Shown: positions 1-11,019, counted from the stretch's first letter. The stretch is 13,236 nucleotides of DNA from Ignavibacteriota bacterium (GCA_003151215.1 PLXB01000156.1:2754-15989), one strand, 5' to 3'. Numbers and translations: made by a program. Notes: generated by a model from the letters alone, not told the origin.

Positions 1-327
1 GAATATGATGATGATCTGCCTGCGGTTCAGAAGGATATTAAAGAAAAGTCCTTAATTCTTTCCGCCCAACTATCCACTCCGGACGCCAATGAGCATATCG
101 AATCCTTTTTTGAAGATTTCCGTATCCCTACAGATGACGAATACGACTCTGTAGGTGGATATGTGACCAAACTTTTCGGACATATTCCCGAGACGGCTGA
201 AGAAAAGGAAACCGGCGGCATAATTATTACCGTTCTCAAAAGGACGCCAAAGGAAGTATTACTTGTCAAATTCGAGGACCGCAGCAGAAAACATAATGAA
301 GGGGAAACGCAAAACGAAATATCTTGA
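1..327 (+). CDS. CorC/HlyC-family (CNNM-type) transporter, C-terminal part (5' end outside window)
   Basis: Frame 1 is open from the first base to a TGA at 325-327 and gives 108 residues, so only the C-terminus of the gene is present. It begins with an acidic EYDDDLP segment like the one that closes the CBS-domain pair in HlyC/CorC proteins. A CorC_HlyC transporter-associated domain follows (about residues 17-95), recognisable from the DDEYDSVGGYVTKLFGHIPE stretch and the GGIIITV strand. Family members pair an N-terminal CNNM membrane domain with CBS domains and this cytoplasmic cap, and are linked to divalent cation (Mg/Co) efflux; the Flavobacteriia relative GldE is tied to gliding. The last 15 or so residues are hydrophilic and unremarkable. 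Family assignment is fairly secure. The exact member (CorC, hemolysin-like or GldE-like) cannot be told because the membrane domain is missing. The next gene starts 31 bp downstream on the same strand. Confidence 0.8.
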   Translation, partial: EYDDDLPAVQKDIKEKSLILSAQLSTPDANEHIESFFEDFRIPTDDEYDSVGGYVTKLFGHIPETAEEKETGGIIITVLKRTPKEVLLVKFEDRSRKHNEGETQNEIS

Positions 328-358
328 TACTTCTTTACAATTCAGATATTTATAGTAT

Positions 359-2413
359 ATGATGCGATCATTAAGACCGTGCATGGCTTTTGGTGTTCTG
401 CTTTGCATATTTTCACATCCGGTCTTTGCGCAAAGCAACAAGGTTGCTTTGAAAGCTTCCCGTGCAGGTTATAATTTCGAGCAGGAGAATAAACTTTCCG
501 AAGCGCTTTTTGAATATAATAAAGCTATTGCTGCAGATCCGAAATATCCCTATCCTGTCGAGCGTATCGGAGCAATGTACCAGCACTTGCATAATTATCC
601 CCGTGCCATTCAATTTTTACATAAAGCTGTTGCTCTCGATTCGAATTTCGACGATTATAATTTGTATAATCTCGCCACCTGCTATAAAGCGCTGCAAAAG
701 AACGACAGTGCAGTAATGTATTATAGACTCTTTGTCCAGAAAATAAAACCGATTATCACCGAAGATTCTGCTGCCGTCCGCGATGCAACAACATTGATCA
801 CTTTCACGGAGCAATCGATGGCGCTTCGCGCAAAGCCGAAAAATACTCAGGATCCGATTCCGCTTCGAGGTGAGATCAATTCACCCTACGACGATTTCTC
901 ACCAACTGTGACATCAGATGGTAAAACAATGTATTTTACTTCTCGCCGCCCCTCAACAAATACAAAAAAATATGCAGAGACAAAAGATTTTGGAGATGAC
1001 ATTTTTTACACCACGCTCGGAGCAGCAGGTTGGGGCAAGCCAGTGGCGTTACCACCGCCGCTAAGTTCTAAAGATGATGAAGGTGCAGTCTCAATCAGCG
1101 CCGACGGTCAAACAGTCTTTTATTCTCTTTGCAGGAGGCCTGAGGGTTTCGGTGATTGTGATATTTATTATTCCGAATTAAACGGAACGGTCTGGAGTGC
1201 CCCCAAAAATCTGGGGAGAGAATTTAACTCTCCTTCTTGGGATGCTCAGCCTTCTATTTCTCCGGATGGGCTGACGATGTATTTCTCAAGCCGCCGTTTC
1301 GGTTCTATTGATGGGTCGGAAGATATTTGGGTTGCTGACAAGGGAACTGACGGGACATGGGGAAAGCCTGTAAACCTTGGTCCATCGGTTAATACCGGTG
1401 GCAGTGAACGTTCTCCCTTTATTGCCAATGACGGAAGAACGCTTTACTTTTCTTCGAACGGTCGTCCGGGCTTCGGCGGACACGATCTTTTCATGACTCG
1501 CAAACAGGATGATGGCTCATGGAGCGAGCCTGTGAATCTTGGTTCACCCATTAATTCATCCGGCGACGATGAATTCTTGACTATACCCGGCCGGGGAGAT
1601 AAAATATTTTATGCAAGTCAGCGAGATAGTCTCAAAGGAAGTCTTGATATTTACGAAGCGATATTGCCTCCGAATATGCGTCCATACCCTGTTACCCTTG
1701 TAACAGGAAAAGTTTTCGATAAAAAGACGAAAAAACTTCTTGGTGCGAAGATCGAAGTGACTGATCTTGTAAAAGATCAGATTCTTGCCGAGTACCGGTC
1801 GAATAGCGAAACCGGTGAATTCCAAATTTCTCTTCCCGCAGGAAAAAATTATGGTATTACGGCTTCTGCCCCGCATTATGCCTTCTATTCAAATAATTAT
1901 TCCGTTCCGGATTCGGCACAATATAAGGAGATACACTACGAGATCGCCCTGACACGAGTTGACAGTGAGATATTTGCTTCGAATAATACTTCGAACGGAA
2001 AAAATCCTTATGACTCCACCGGCGGGAATAATACTAATTCTTTTAGTATGAATGGAGGCAACGATACGACTGTTGTTGAACTAAATAATATTTTCTTCGA
2101 CTTTAATAAAGCGACGTTGCGTAAAGAATCGATCACAGAACTTCGACACATGACGAAATTCATGCAAGAATATCCGAAGATAAAGATAGAGATTTCGGGT
2201 CATACCGATAGCATAGGTACCGATGAAGCAAATCGAAAACTTTCTCAGGAGCGTGCTGATGCCGTAAGAGAATATCTTACAACTCATGGCGTTCATATAA
2301 CACGTGTAACAGCAAAAGGATATGGCGCTTCAAAACCGATTGCGTCAAACGTAACAGAAGAGGGCAGGCAGCGGAACCGACGGACGGAATTCCGCATTAT
2401 TAGCCGGAGGTAA
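359..2413 (+). CDS. PorE-like envelope protein: TPR, PD40 beta-propeller, carboxypeptidase-regulatory-like and OmpA domains
   Basis: This 684-residue protein has a clear signal peptide: basic MMRSLR, a hydrophobic core, and a probable cleavage VFA|QS after A24. TPR-like helices occupy about 35-135, with EALFEYNKAIAADP and YPRAIQFLHKAVALD as typical repeats. About five PD40/WD40-like blades lie at 172-430, with recurring DG-TMYFSSRR and W-PVNLG motifs. A carboxypeptidase-regulatory-like domain (about 445-535) is followed by an Asn/Ser/Gly-rich linker (540-572). The OmpA C-terminal domain (574-681) keeps the peptidoglycan-binding pair, D617 in GHTD and R632 in QERADAV, with the family's 15-residue spacing. 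The same domain order is known from PorE of the Porphyromonas type IX secretion system, a periplasmic peptidoglycan-anchored component, so a periplasmic/outer-membrane anchor role is inferred. No lipobox is seen (the Cys at 16 is preceded by Leu-Leu), unlike lipoprotein PorE. Either of the first two Met codons could be the start. Related OmpA-family proteins unconnected with secretion share this layout, so no symbol is given. Confidence 0.88.
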   Translation: MMRSLRPCMAFGVLLCIFSHPVFAQSNKVALKASRAGYNFEQENKLSEALFEYNKAIAADPKYPYPVERIGAMYQHLHNYPRAIQFLHKAVALDSNFDDYNLYNLATCYKALQKNDSAVMYYRLFVQKIKPIITEDSAAVRDATTLITFTEQSMALRAKPKNTQDPIPLRGEINSPYDDFSPTVTSDGKTMYFTSRRPSTNTKKYAETKDFGDDIFYTTLGAAGWGKPVALPPPLSSKDDEGAVSISADGQTVFYSLCRRPEGFGDCDIYYSELNGTVWSAPKNLGREFNSPSWDAQPSISPDGLTMYFSSRRFGSIDGSEDIWVADKGTDGTWGKPVNLGPSVNTGGSERSPFIANDGRTLYFSSNGRPGFGGHDLFMTRKQDDGSWSEPVNLGSPINSSGDDEFLTIPGRGDKIFYASQRDSLKGSLDIYEAILPPNMRPYPVTLVTGKVFDKKTKKLLGAKIEVTDLVKDQILAEYRSNSETGEFQISLPAGKNYGITASAPHYAFYSNNYSVPDSAQYKEIHYEIALTRVDSEIFASNNTSNGKNPYDSTGGNNTNSFSMNGGNDTTVVELNNIFFDFNKATLRKESITELRHMTKFMQEYPKIKIEISGHTDSIGTDEANRKLSQERADAVREYLTTHGVHITRVTAKGYGASKPIASNVTEEGRQRNRRTEFRIISRR
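2406..2411 (+). promoter_or_regulatory. Shine-Dalgarno of nadD, inside the end of the upstream gene
   Basis: GGAGGT lies 7 bp before the ATG at 2419 and overlaps the last codons and stop of the PorE-like gene. It is the only strong Shine-Dalgarno sequence before any gene in the window. It fixes the nadD start and suggests translational coupling of the two genes. Confidence 0.75.
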
Positions 2414-2418
2414 TAACA

Positions 2419-3021
2419 ATGACTTTTAATAAGCTTGGCATCTTCGGTGGCGCTTTTGACCCAATCCATATCGGGCATCTTGTTGAAGCGCAATATGCAA
2501 CCGAAGAACTCGGCTTAGATAAATTGCTTTTTATACCAGCCGGTGACCATCCGCTCAAGCCCATTTCTTCTTCATCAGAACATCGTCTTGAAATGACAAG
2601 AATTGCGATTCAAGATAATCCAATCTTTGAGTTATCTGATATCGAAACCAAAAGAGCAGGGAAGTCTTATACTATCGATACCGTTCAGCAGATTCAAAGG
2701 CTTTTCCCTGCCAACGAACTTTATCTCGTCGTCGGAATCGATAATGCAGACACATTTCATAAATGGCATCGTATGGATGAAATTTTGGAACAATGTAAAG
2801 TTGTCGTGCTTTCGCGCATGATGACCGATGATTATGTCCTTTCGCCATCACTTCTCGAAAAGATCACGATTCTCGATAGCCCGATCATCGAAACATCATC
2901 GACTGATATTCGCGAACGGGTAGAAGAAGGCGTAAGCATCCGTTATCTGGTGCCGGATAAAGTCAGGGAGTATATTTACTCGCATAAATTATATGGTGCG
3001 AAGTCATTAGCTGCGATTTAA
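2419..3021 (+). CDS. nadD: Nicotinate-nucleotide adenylyltransferase
   Basis: NadD transfers AMP from ATP to nicotinate mononucleotide, giving deamido-NAD+ and pyrophosphate. It is a cytoplasmic step shared by de novo and salvage NAD synthesis. The 200-residue length is normal. The nucleotidyltransferase signature GGAFDPIHIGH is at residues 10-20, with the two His of the HxGH motif. The substrate-site segment VGIDNADTFHKW is at 105-116, and the second ATP-phosphate motif SSTDIR is at 160-165. Together these separate NadD from CoaD, which is shorter and has a different C-terminal motif. The gene follows the PorE-like gene after 5 bp and has a good Shine-Dalgarno, so the two are probably cotranscribed. 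Its stop lies 8 bp from the stop of the converging mfd gene, leaving no room for an ordinary hairpin terminator between them. Confidence 0.96.
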   Translation: MTFNKLGIFGGAFDPIHIGHLVEAQYATEELGLDKLLFIPAGDHPLKPISSSSEHRLEMTRIAIQDNPIFELSDIETKRAGKSYTIDTVQQIQRLFPANELYLVVGIDNADTFHKWHRMDEILEQCKVVVLSRMMTDDYVLSPSLLEKITILDSPIIETSSTDIRERVEEGVSIRYLVPDKVREYIYSHKLYGAKSLAAI

Positions 3022-3029
3022 TGGCATTA

Positions 3030-6000
3030 CTAATCCGTCGGCTGCAACTCTGTCAAAATCTTTTCGATCTCATCCCATCTCTCAGCTGTTTCTTTTGCTT
3101 GCAACTTTATAATAATACGAAGCTTTTTTCCTTCGTTGACTAGTCTGATCTTAGATTGGCCAATGACAGTAAATTTATCGATGATCAGCGGAAAGAATAG
3201 CTGATAGTATTCCGACTGACTTTCTTCCGGAAGTGAAATGCGAAGTGAACGTGTTGCCTCATCGAATATAACACTTTTAAAGCCCAACTTTTGCGCTAAT
3301 AATCTTGCATACGCAATGTTTCCTAAGTTCATTGTTTCTTCAGGTAATCCACCGAAACGATCTTGAAGTTCTTGCAGGATATCGTCGATCTCCTTCTTTT
3401 GTAAGGCAGAAGCAAAGCGCTGATAAAAGCTGAAGCGCTCCGCATCGTCTTTTATATAGTGCTCAGGAATGAGCGCATCCATCCCGAGTGAAATATTAGT
3501 GCCTTCGCTTTCCTCATTTCTTCTGCGAATAAATGCATTGCGCGATTTACTTGGCGGCTGATCCTTAAAGAGGTTTTTAAATTCTTCTTCTTTTAATTCA
3601 TCGACGGCCTCTGCAAGAGTTTTCTGGAAAAGATCAAAGCCGATCTCATTGATGAATCCGGATTGCTCTGCGCCTAATAAATTTCCTGCGCCGCGGATCT
3701 CCATATCGCGCATTGCAAGCTGGAAACCTGCTCCGAGATCGGAGAATTCTTCCATTGCTTCAAGTCTGCGAAGCGAATCTTTCGAGAGCTGCTTTATTGG
3801 CGGCGTGATGAGATAGCAATATGCCTGCTCATTCGAACGTCCGACTCTACCGCGAAGCTGATAGAGCTCAGCCAGTCCAAAATTATTGGCATGATTAATG
3901 ATGATCGTATTAGCATTTGGCACATCAAGTCCGGATTCGACGATCTTCGTCGCACAAAGAATATCGATCTTGCGCTCTAAGAAATCACGCATGACCTTTT
4001 CGATCTGTGTTGATGTCAGTTGTCCGTGAACAATGCCTGTTCGTGCTCGCGGTGCTAACTCTCTGAGCTTCAATGCATACACTTCAATATCCATTACTTT
4101 ATCATTGATCGCATAAATTTGGCCGCCTCGCTCCATTTCGCGACGGATTGCTTCGCGAATAGTATCTGAGCTAAGATCGGTCAGAATTTCAGTGAGGATT
4201 GGGAGGCGATTTTTTGGAGGAGTTTCGATCACGGATAGATCACGTGCACCAAGCAAGGAAAAATTGAGCGTACGTGGAATTGGTGTTGCAGTAAGAGTCA
4301 GAGTATCAACTGTCGAACGGAGTTCTCGCAATTTCTCTTTTGCAGCAACGCCGAAGCGATGTTCTTCGTCGATGATGAGTAAACCAATGTCCTTGAATAT
4401 TACATCCTTTGATAGCAACCGGTGAGTGCCGATAAGTACATCAATTTTTCCTTCAGCGAGCTTTGCAAGAACCTCCTTTTGCTCTTTCGACGTCTTGAAA
4501 CGGGAAATCGATGAGACTGCAACTCCAAAGCGTTCTAATCTATCCTTAAAAGAACGTTCATGCTGCTCTGCCAAGATCGTTGTCGGCACAAGCACAGCAA
4601 CTTGTTTTTTATCGAGGGTTGCCTTCATTGCTGCACGCATAGCAATTTCCGTTTTGCCGTAACCGACATCTCCGCATATAAGCCTATCCATCGGTGCGCT
4701 TGTTTCCATATCACGTTTCAGATCCTCTGTTGCCTTTGCCTGATCGGGTGTATCTTCATAAAGGAATGCGGCTTCCATTTCTCGCTGAATAATATCGTCT
4801 TTGGAAAAAACAAACCCCTCTTGCTTCTTCCGGCGTGCATAGATTGTGATCAGATTGCGGGCGATGTCTTTAAGACGGCGTTTTGTTTTTTCCTTTGTCT
4901 TCTGCCAGGCCGGTGAGCCAAGTTTCGAAAGTTTCACGCTTTCTTCGTTTACTTCGGCTGTAGAGTACCGTGAAAGTTTAGAAATATAATCGAGATTAAC
5001 AAAGAGAACATCGTTATCACGATAATTCAAGCGTACTACTTCCTGCTTAGCTCCCCGGACTTCAATGGTATCGAGCCCCATGAATTTGCCGATACCCTTA
5101 TCTTCGTGGACAAGAAGATCGCCGCGCTTTAGGGTACGAAGTTCACGTAATGAAATGCCTTTTGCACGCGACGCTCGTTTGCGGCTTGCAGCTCCGCGAT
5201 CGCGGCGTCTGCCGAATAACTCGTGCTCGGTGAAAACTACTTTTTTTATGTTATGAGGCAGAAGAAAACCATGCGAGAGAGATGGTGTCTGATAGATGAT
5301 CTTTCCTTCTTTGGTCGAAAGAATTTCCTGTTCAGCTGTTTGGTCAATACTCTGATATACATCGACTTGAAGATCACCCAGTGTTTCGCCGGATTCGAGA
5401 AGATCTTCCATTCTTTTTGTCAACTCGTTCGACTCGGAAAGAATAATAACTTCATTTCCCGCCTCAACTAATTCATGGATCTTCTCGCGTATAACTTTTA
5501 GATTGGCATTGAAACTTGGCTGACGTTTTACTTCGAAATCTATTACTTCTGCATCTGGTTCAGGAAAGTTCGTTACAAGGAAATTTGCTTTCTCTTTAAG
5601 CAATAAAACTATGTTCTCACCTCTTGCTTTCTCTAATTTATTATGGATGTGTTCCGGCTCGAATTCGGCAATGATGGCTTGTTCTTTCAGATAATCGAAG
5701 AGCGTCGCTGTTCTGGGTATCCCTTCTGCTTCGAGTGCGTTCGGAACGACTGCAAGTTCTTGTCGATGAGCGATGGAGCGTTGACTGATGGAATCGAACT
5801 CCCTGATCGATTCGATAGCATCGCCAAAGAATTCTATTCTAAAGGGGACGGTATCGGTAAATGGGAAGACATCGATGATCCCCCCGCGAATTGCGTAATC
5901 GCCCGAAGTCTCTACGAATTGTTTCTCTTCAAATCGGTGCTCACGAAGCCACCACGAAAAAAAATCATACCCGATTGCTTCGCCGACAGATAGATTCAAT

Positions 6001-6443
6001 GTCTCTTTCGCAAAAGCCTGTGCTCCGGGAAGAGAAATCAAGAGCGAATCCGCATCAGCAACGATAATGAGAGTTTCTTTTGCCTGAGTAAGTTTTTCCA
6101 GAGCTTCGAGAATTTGCCCAAAATTTTCTGACTGAGCGGTATTTTTTCGAAGTTCTTGCTTGATCGATGATTGCTGTGCCACTTGTGAGAAAAGGACAAG
6201 TTTTTCTTCTCCGACTATTTTTATAAGATCGTCAAATGCACGCTCTGCTTCACGAGCTTCTTCAAAGATGAGCAGAATATTCCGGCTCTCTTCCATATAG
6301 ATATAGGAGAACAGCAAAGCATCGAGCGATGAAGGGAGATTAGAAAGAGTATATATTTTTTTTTCTTTGATTGCACTTCGAAGCTCCGGCAGAGAAGGCA
6401 ACGTTTTAACAATATGCGAAAGACTTTTATAAAGAGGCGTCAT
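3030..6443 (-). CDS. mfd: Transcription-repair coupling factor (Mfd)
   Basis: Mfd is an ATP-driven translocase that removes RNA polymerase stalled at DNA lesions and recruits UvrA to start nucleotide excision repair. Numbering from the ATG at 6443 gives 1137 residues, a normal size. Order: UvrB-like N-terminal modules (about 1-430, with ETSGDYAIRGGIIDVFPF); an RNA-polymerase-interacting domain (about 435-505, GDLLVHEDKGIGKFMGL); SF2 helicase domains with Walker A GDVGYGKT at 591-598, the DEEH box at 692-695 and motif VI QLRGRVGR at 862-869; then the C-terminal regulatory domain. The frame stays open upstream to a TTG at 6551, which would add 36 residues. I prefer the ATG because the extra segment is basic, unlike Mfd N-termini as I know them, and an A-rich leader precedes the ATG. 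No stop or frameshift is seen. It is last in the minus-strand block after the membrane-protein gene. Confidence 0.96.
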   Translation of the reverse strand: MTPLYKSLSHIVKTLPSLPELRSAIKEKKIYTLSNLPSSLDALLFSYIYMEESRNILLIFEEAREAERAFDDLIKIVGEEKLVLFSQVAQQSSIKQELRKNTAQSENFGQILEALEKLTQAKETLIIVADADSLLISLPGAQAFAKETLNLSVGEAIGYDFFSWWLREHRFEEKQFVETSGDYAIRGGIIDVFPFTDTVPFRIEFFGDAIESIREFDSISQRSIAHRQELAVVPNALEAEGIPRTATLFDYLKEQAIIAEFEPEHIHNKLEKARGENIVLLLKEKANFLVTNFPEPDAEVIDFEVKRQPSFNANLKVIREKIHELVEAGNEVIILSESNELTKRMEDLLESGETLGDLQVDVYQSIDQTAEQEILSTKEGKIIYQTPSLSHGFLLPHNIKKVVFTEHELFGRRRDRGAASRKRASRAKGISLRELRTLKRGDLLVHEDKGIGKFMGLDTIEVRGAKQEVVRLNYRDNDVLFVNLDYISKLSRYSTAEVNEESVKLSKLGSPAWQKTKEKTKRRLKDIARNLITIYARRKKQEGFVFSKDDIIQREMEAAFLYEDTPDQAKATEDLKRDMETSAPMDRLICGDVGYGKTEIAMRAAMKATLDKKQVAVLVPTTILAEQHERSFKDRLERFGVAVSSISRFKTSKEQKEVLAKLAEGKIDVLIGTHRLLSKDVIFKDIGLLIIDEEHRFGVAAKEKLRELRSTVDTLTLTATPIPRTLNFSLLGARDLSVIETPPKNRLPILTEILTDLSSDTIREAIRREMERGGQIYAINDKVMDIEVYALKLRELAPRARTGIVHGQLTSTQIEKVMRDFLERKIDILCATKIVESGLDVPNANTIIINHANNFGLAELYQLRGRVGRSNEQAYCYLITPPIKQLSKDSLRRLEAMEEFSDLGAGFQLAMRDMEIRGAGNLLGAEQSGFINEIGFDLFQKTLAEAVDELKEEEFKNLFKDQPPSKSRNAFIRRRNEESEGTNISLGMDALIPEHYIKDDAERFSFYQRFASALQKKEIDDILQELQDRFGGLPEETMNLGNIAYARLLAQKLGFKSVIFDEATRSLRISLPEESQSEYYQLFFPLIIDKFTVIGQSKIRLVNEGKKLRIIIKLQAKETAERWDEIEKILTELQPTD

Positions 6444-6591
6444 AATTTTTTTAAAATACAAAACGCCTGCAAGGCTCGGAAGAATATATTTTTCCTTTCG
6501 AGCCTTTGCAAGTGGGGCTGAAACATATTTTTGGGAGAGTAAAATCCGCAAGAAAATTACAGGGCAACGTAATTAACTAATCAGATTCATC

Positions 6592-7731
6592 TTACAAAAC
6601 TGTCTCCACCGGATATTCTAAAGGTCCGTCGTTCCGGGTCCGAAGGTCATAATAAAACGTTGTGAGGAAAGACGGGAGGAATCCGACTGTCAATAAAGAT
6701 GAAAGAAGAAATACTAATTCCAGGTGAAATAAATCGCTTTTCAAACCTGCAAAAAGAAGTGAGACGTTTGTATTTCCTCTGAGAAATTCTATGAACCATT
6801 TTAGATCCGGGGAGATCAAAACTGAAAGAAGAGTCTGGATAAGTATGCTCACAATATAGATAAAGATACCAGCAATAATAGATATCCCGAACACTCGCCA
6901 AAAGATGCCTACTGTTAATTCAAGGCTTCGCTTGATGGCTTCGAATGGACCTAATTCTTCGCTTACTAAGGCCACACTCGAAAAAAGAATTCTTACTCCC
7001 GCATAAACTAAAATAAATACGGAAGCAAGAAATCCCAATACTCCGAGGATCGGAGCAATTGCCGAGGTAATCCCGATTAATACTCCAAGTCCGGTAATCA
7101 TGGCAAGGAAGATCATAGCATATTGTATAAGAATCAACCACATTGAGTGAGTAAGTGAAAGTTTCACGATCGGTTTAAAGAGTAACGGGCGTTCTTCAAA
7201 TGCCCGGCAAGAGAGATCATATAAAGCTGCTGAGGAACCTATCGAACCCAAGATCAAAAGCAACAATCCAAAGACAGTAAGAATAAGGCTGCCACTAAGA
7301 TCTGCTAATAGGAAATCTGCGGCTGAAGATCCGTTTTTATTGTTAACGACATTGGCAATACTATCGAGTCTGGACAAAATCAAGGAGCGTGAAGAATCAG
7401 GGTATTTTATTTGTAGTGTTGTATTTACACTGTCAATGACTCCGAAAAATTCCGGAAATTCTAAACGATAAATAGAAATGGTTGTTGTTCTGCTGGCTCC
7501 GCCAACAAAATAATCACGGACAAGAGTGGGCACTTCAGGAGAGACTGCCGAAAATTTTTGAACAAATATTTCCATCCTATCGACTACTTCATTAAGTCCG
7601 TAATGGGTGAAAATAAATCCGGGCAATATGAATAGTAGATACAAAAGGGGCGCCCGCCAATAAGTACGCTTAACAATCCGAATTGATTCGCTGATTATAC
7701 CGCCGAGATCGAGAGGACGCGATGGAATCAT
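6592..7731 (-). CDS. Polytopic inner-membrane protein of unknown function
   Basis: This 379-residue protein starts at ATG and has about six predicted membrane segments. The first (about 26-44) follows a short basic N-terminus. A hydrophilic loop of about 100 residues (46-145) comes next, probably outside the cytoplasm. Five more segments lie at about 147-170, 195-220, 222-252, 273-300 and 342-365, and the tail carries the YYDLRTRN stretch. The SEELGPFEAIKRSLELTVGIFWRVFG motif region (EAIKRSLELT plus FWRVFG) and the terminal TTFYYDLR resemble the loosely defined families annotated as glycerophosphodiester phosphodiesterase membrane domain or DUF975-like. Those matches come from memory of the pattern, not from a search. 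There are no catalytic motifs, so enzyme activity is not supported. It sits 36 bp after ligA and 148 bp before the preferred mfd start, in the same direction, so cotranscription is likely. The physiological role is unknown. Confidence 0.85.
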   Translation of the reverse strand: MIPSRPLDLGGIISESIRIVKRTYWRAPLLYLLFILPGFIFTHYGLNEVVDRMEIFVQKFSAVSPEVPTLVRDYFVGGASRTTTISIYRLEFPEFFGVIDSVNTTLQIKYPDSSRSLILSRLDSIANVVNNKNGSSAADFLLADLSGSLILTVFGLLLLILGSIGSSAALYDLSCRAFEERPLLFKPIVKLSLTHSMWLILIQYAMIFLAMITGLGVLIGITSAIAPILGVLGFLASVFILVYAGVRILFSSVALVSEELGPFEAIKRSLELTVGIFWRVFGISIIAGIFIYIVSILIQTLLSVLISPDLKWFIEFLRGNTNVSLLFAGLKSDLFHLELVFLLSSLLTVGFLPSFLTTFYYDLRTRNDGPLEYPVETVL

Positions 7732-7767
7732 GAGAAGTTGAGAGTTGAAAAATAAATGAGTTGCTAT

Positions 7768-9807
<2,040 letters not shown>

Positions 9808-11019
9808 TTAACGTGGCAATACAGGTTTAACAGACGGAATCTGTTTTTTAATCTGAGGATACTTCATGATTTTCTTATCCATCCTCTTTTCTGTGAGTTT
9901 ACTTTGTTCAGCCGGAGGTATGACCACTCGATCGCGAGTAAGGATCACATTTCGTACAACAATATTTGAACCTGGAATCGTCGGTAAATTCTTTACGGAT
10001 TTGCCGCCAAGCGTCATGGAAACCGCATTTTGATTACCAAGAAAAATAAAGTATTTATCTCTTGCAGAAAATCTTTTTACTTCACCTTTTGCAAGTTTAC
10101 CGCGGAATCCATTTCCAACATCCGGTGAAATCGAGACCCATACCGAATCTTTTGCGCTGATAACAAAGATAAGTGAATCGGCGGAAGGCGCTATAGTAAC
10201 AAGAGAATCTTTCTTCGATGGTAATGTAGCTTTTTGCTTTTGCGCAGGCAGCTTCACCGAAGTATTTTCTCCGGGAGCAATAACTATTGGTTGCTGTTTT
10301 TTTGAAAAGATCGAATAACCCACAATAGCGCCGATTACGAGAAGCAATCCTATAACAAGTTTTGTTGTACGGGATAGACCGGGTCGGATATTTTGGTCAT
10401 CTTCTTCTTCAACAATAGGATTGTACTCTTCATCGGCATTTTTTTGTTCGAATTCTAAGCGTCGGGCACGACGGCTTTCACTTAGTGGTGGGGCAGGTTC
10501 TCCGGGAATAAGAGCCGGGGTATTTTTCTTTCTTATAGATATTCTCGGGTCTTCCTGAGGTCTTGGTCTTATTCCCAAACGTTCCTTGCGGACTTCATCA
10601 GCTTCTTCCCAAAGATCGCGTGCGGTAATTTCTTCGACGGCATCTTTAACGCCTTCTTCTACTTTTTTGAAGGCTGATTCGGTTGTCTTTACCGCCGATT
10701 GCGTCATTTTTTTTGCAACACCGGGCACTGCCGATACTGCTGAAGAAAGAATACCTTCGTTTCGTTCTTCGGAAGCCGCAGTACTTTGTAGATCCTCTAT
10801 TTTAATATTTAAGAATCTCGCATACTCGGTTATAAAAGCTTTACGATACGGTCCTGGCGGAAGTGGGTTGAGATCGCCGGATTCCATACTTTGAATATAG
10901 TGCGCATTTATCCGTAATCGTGATGAGACTTCACCGATACTCAAACCACGGGCTTCCCGAGCCTTCCGCAGGATTTGTCCGGTTTCCGGTGTTAGCATTT
11001 CTTCTATACTTCGAGCCAC
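9808..11019 (-). CDS. RodZ-like protein: N-terminal helix-turn-helix, single TM segment, DUF4115-type C-terminus
   Basis: The 403-residue protein begins with an HTH_25/Xre-type domain (about 12-80: GQILRKAREARGLSIGEVSS, then YIQSMESGD and PYRKAFITEYARFL). A charged, low-complexity cytoplasmic region rich in Glu, Arg and Lys follows (about 90-210). One membrane segment (about 218-240, LVIGLLLVIGAIVGYSIF) and a periplasmic part come next. The latter contains a beta-rich DUF4115-like domain (about 275-372, with AKDSVWVSI and FRGKLAKGEVKRF) and a basic tail. This is the RodZ layout; RodZ links cytoplasmic MreB filaments to the elongation machinery and helps set cell shape. Without mreB nearby the role is inferred from architecture alone. 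The first start is GTG at 11019; the ATG at 10998 (residue 8) is an alternative that leaves the domain intact. It heads the minus-strand block and faces panC across the divergent spacer. Confidence 0.85.
   Translation of the reverse strand: MARSIEEMLTPETGQILRKAREARGLSIGEVSSRLRINAHYIQSMESGDLNPLPPGPYRKAFITEYARFLNIKIEDLQSTAASEERNEGILSSAVSAVPGVAKKMTQSAVKTTESAFKKVEEGVKDAVEEITARDLWEEADEVRKERLGIRPRPQEDPRISIRKKNTPALIPGEPAPPLSESRRARRLEFEQKNADEEYNPIVEEEDDQNIRPGLSRTTKLVIGLLLVIGAIVGYSIFSKKQQPIVIAPGENTSVKLPAQKQKATLPSKKDSLVTIAPSADSLIFVISAKDSVWVSISPDVGNGFRGKLAKGEVKRFSARDKYFIFLGNQNAVSMTLGGKSVKNLPTIPGSNIVVRNVILTRDRVVIPPAEQSKLTEKRMDKKIMKYPQIKKQIPSVKPVLPR

Noticed and set aside
4560..4916. Plus-strand open frame of 118 codons opposite mfd, with a Cys-rich translation
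   Set aside because: It overlaps the conserved helicase motifs of mfd on the other strand. The cysteines are reverse-complement artefacts of Mfd codons.
7732..7757. Near-tandem AGTTGAG/AGTTGAA in the ligA to membrane-protein gap
   Set aside because: Two copies of a 6-7 bp word in a 36-bp gap are too little to call a repeat element.
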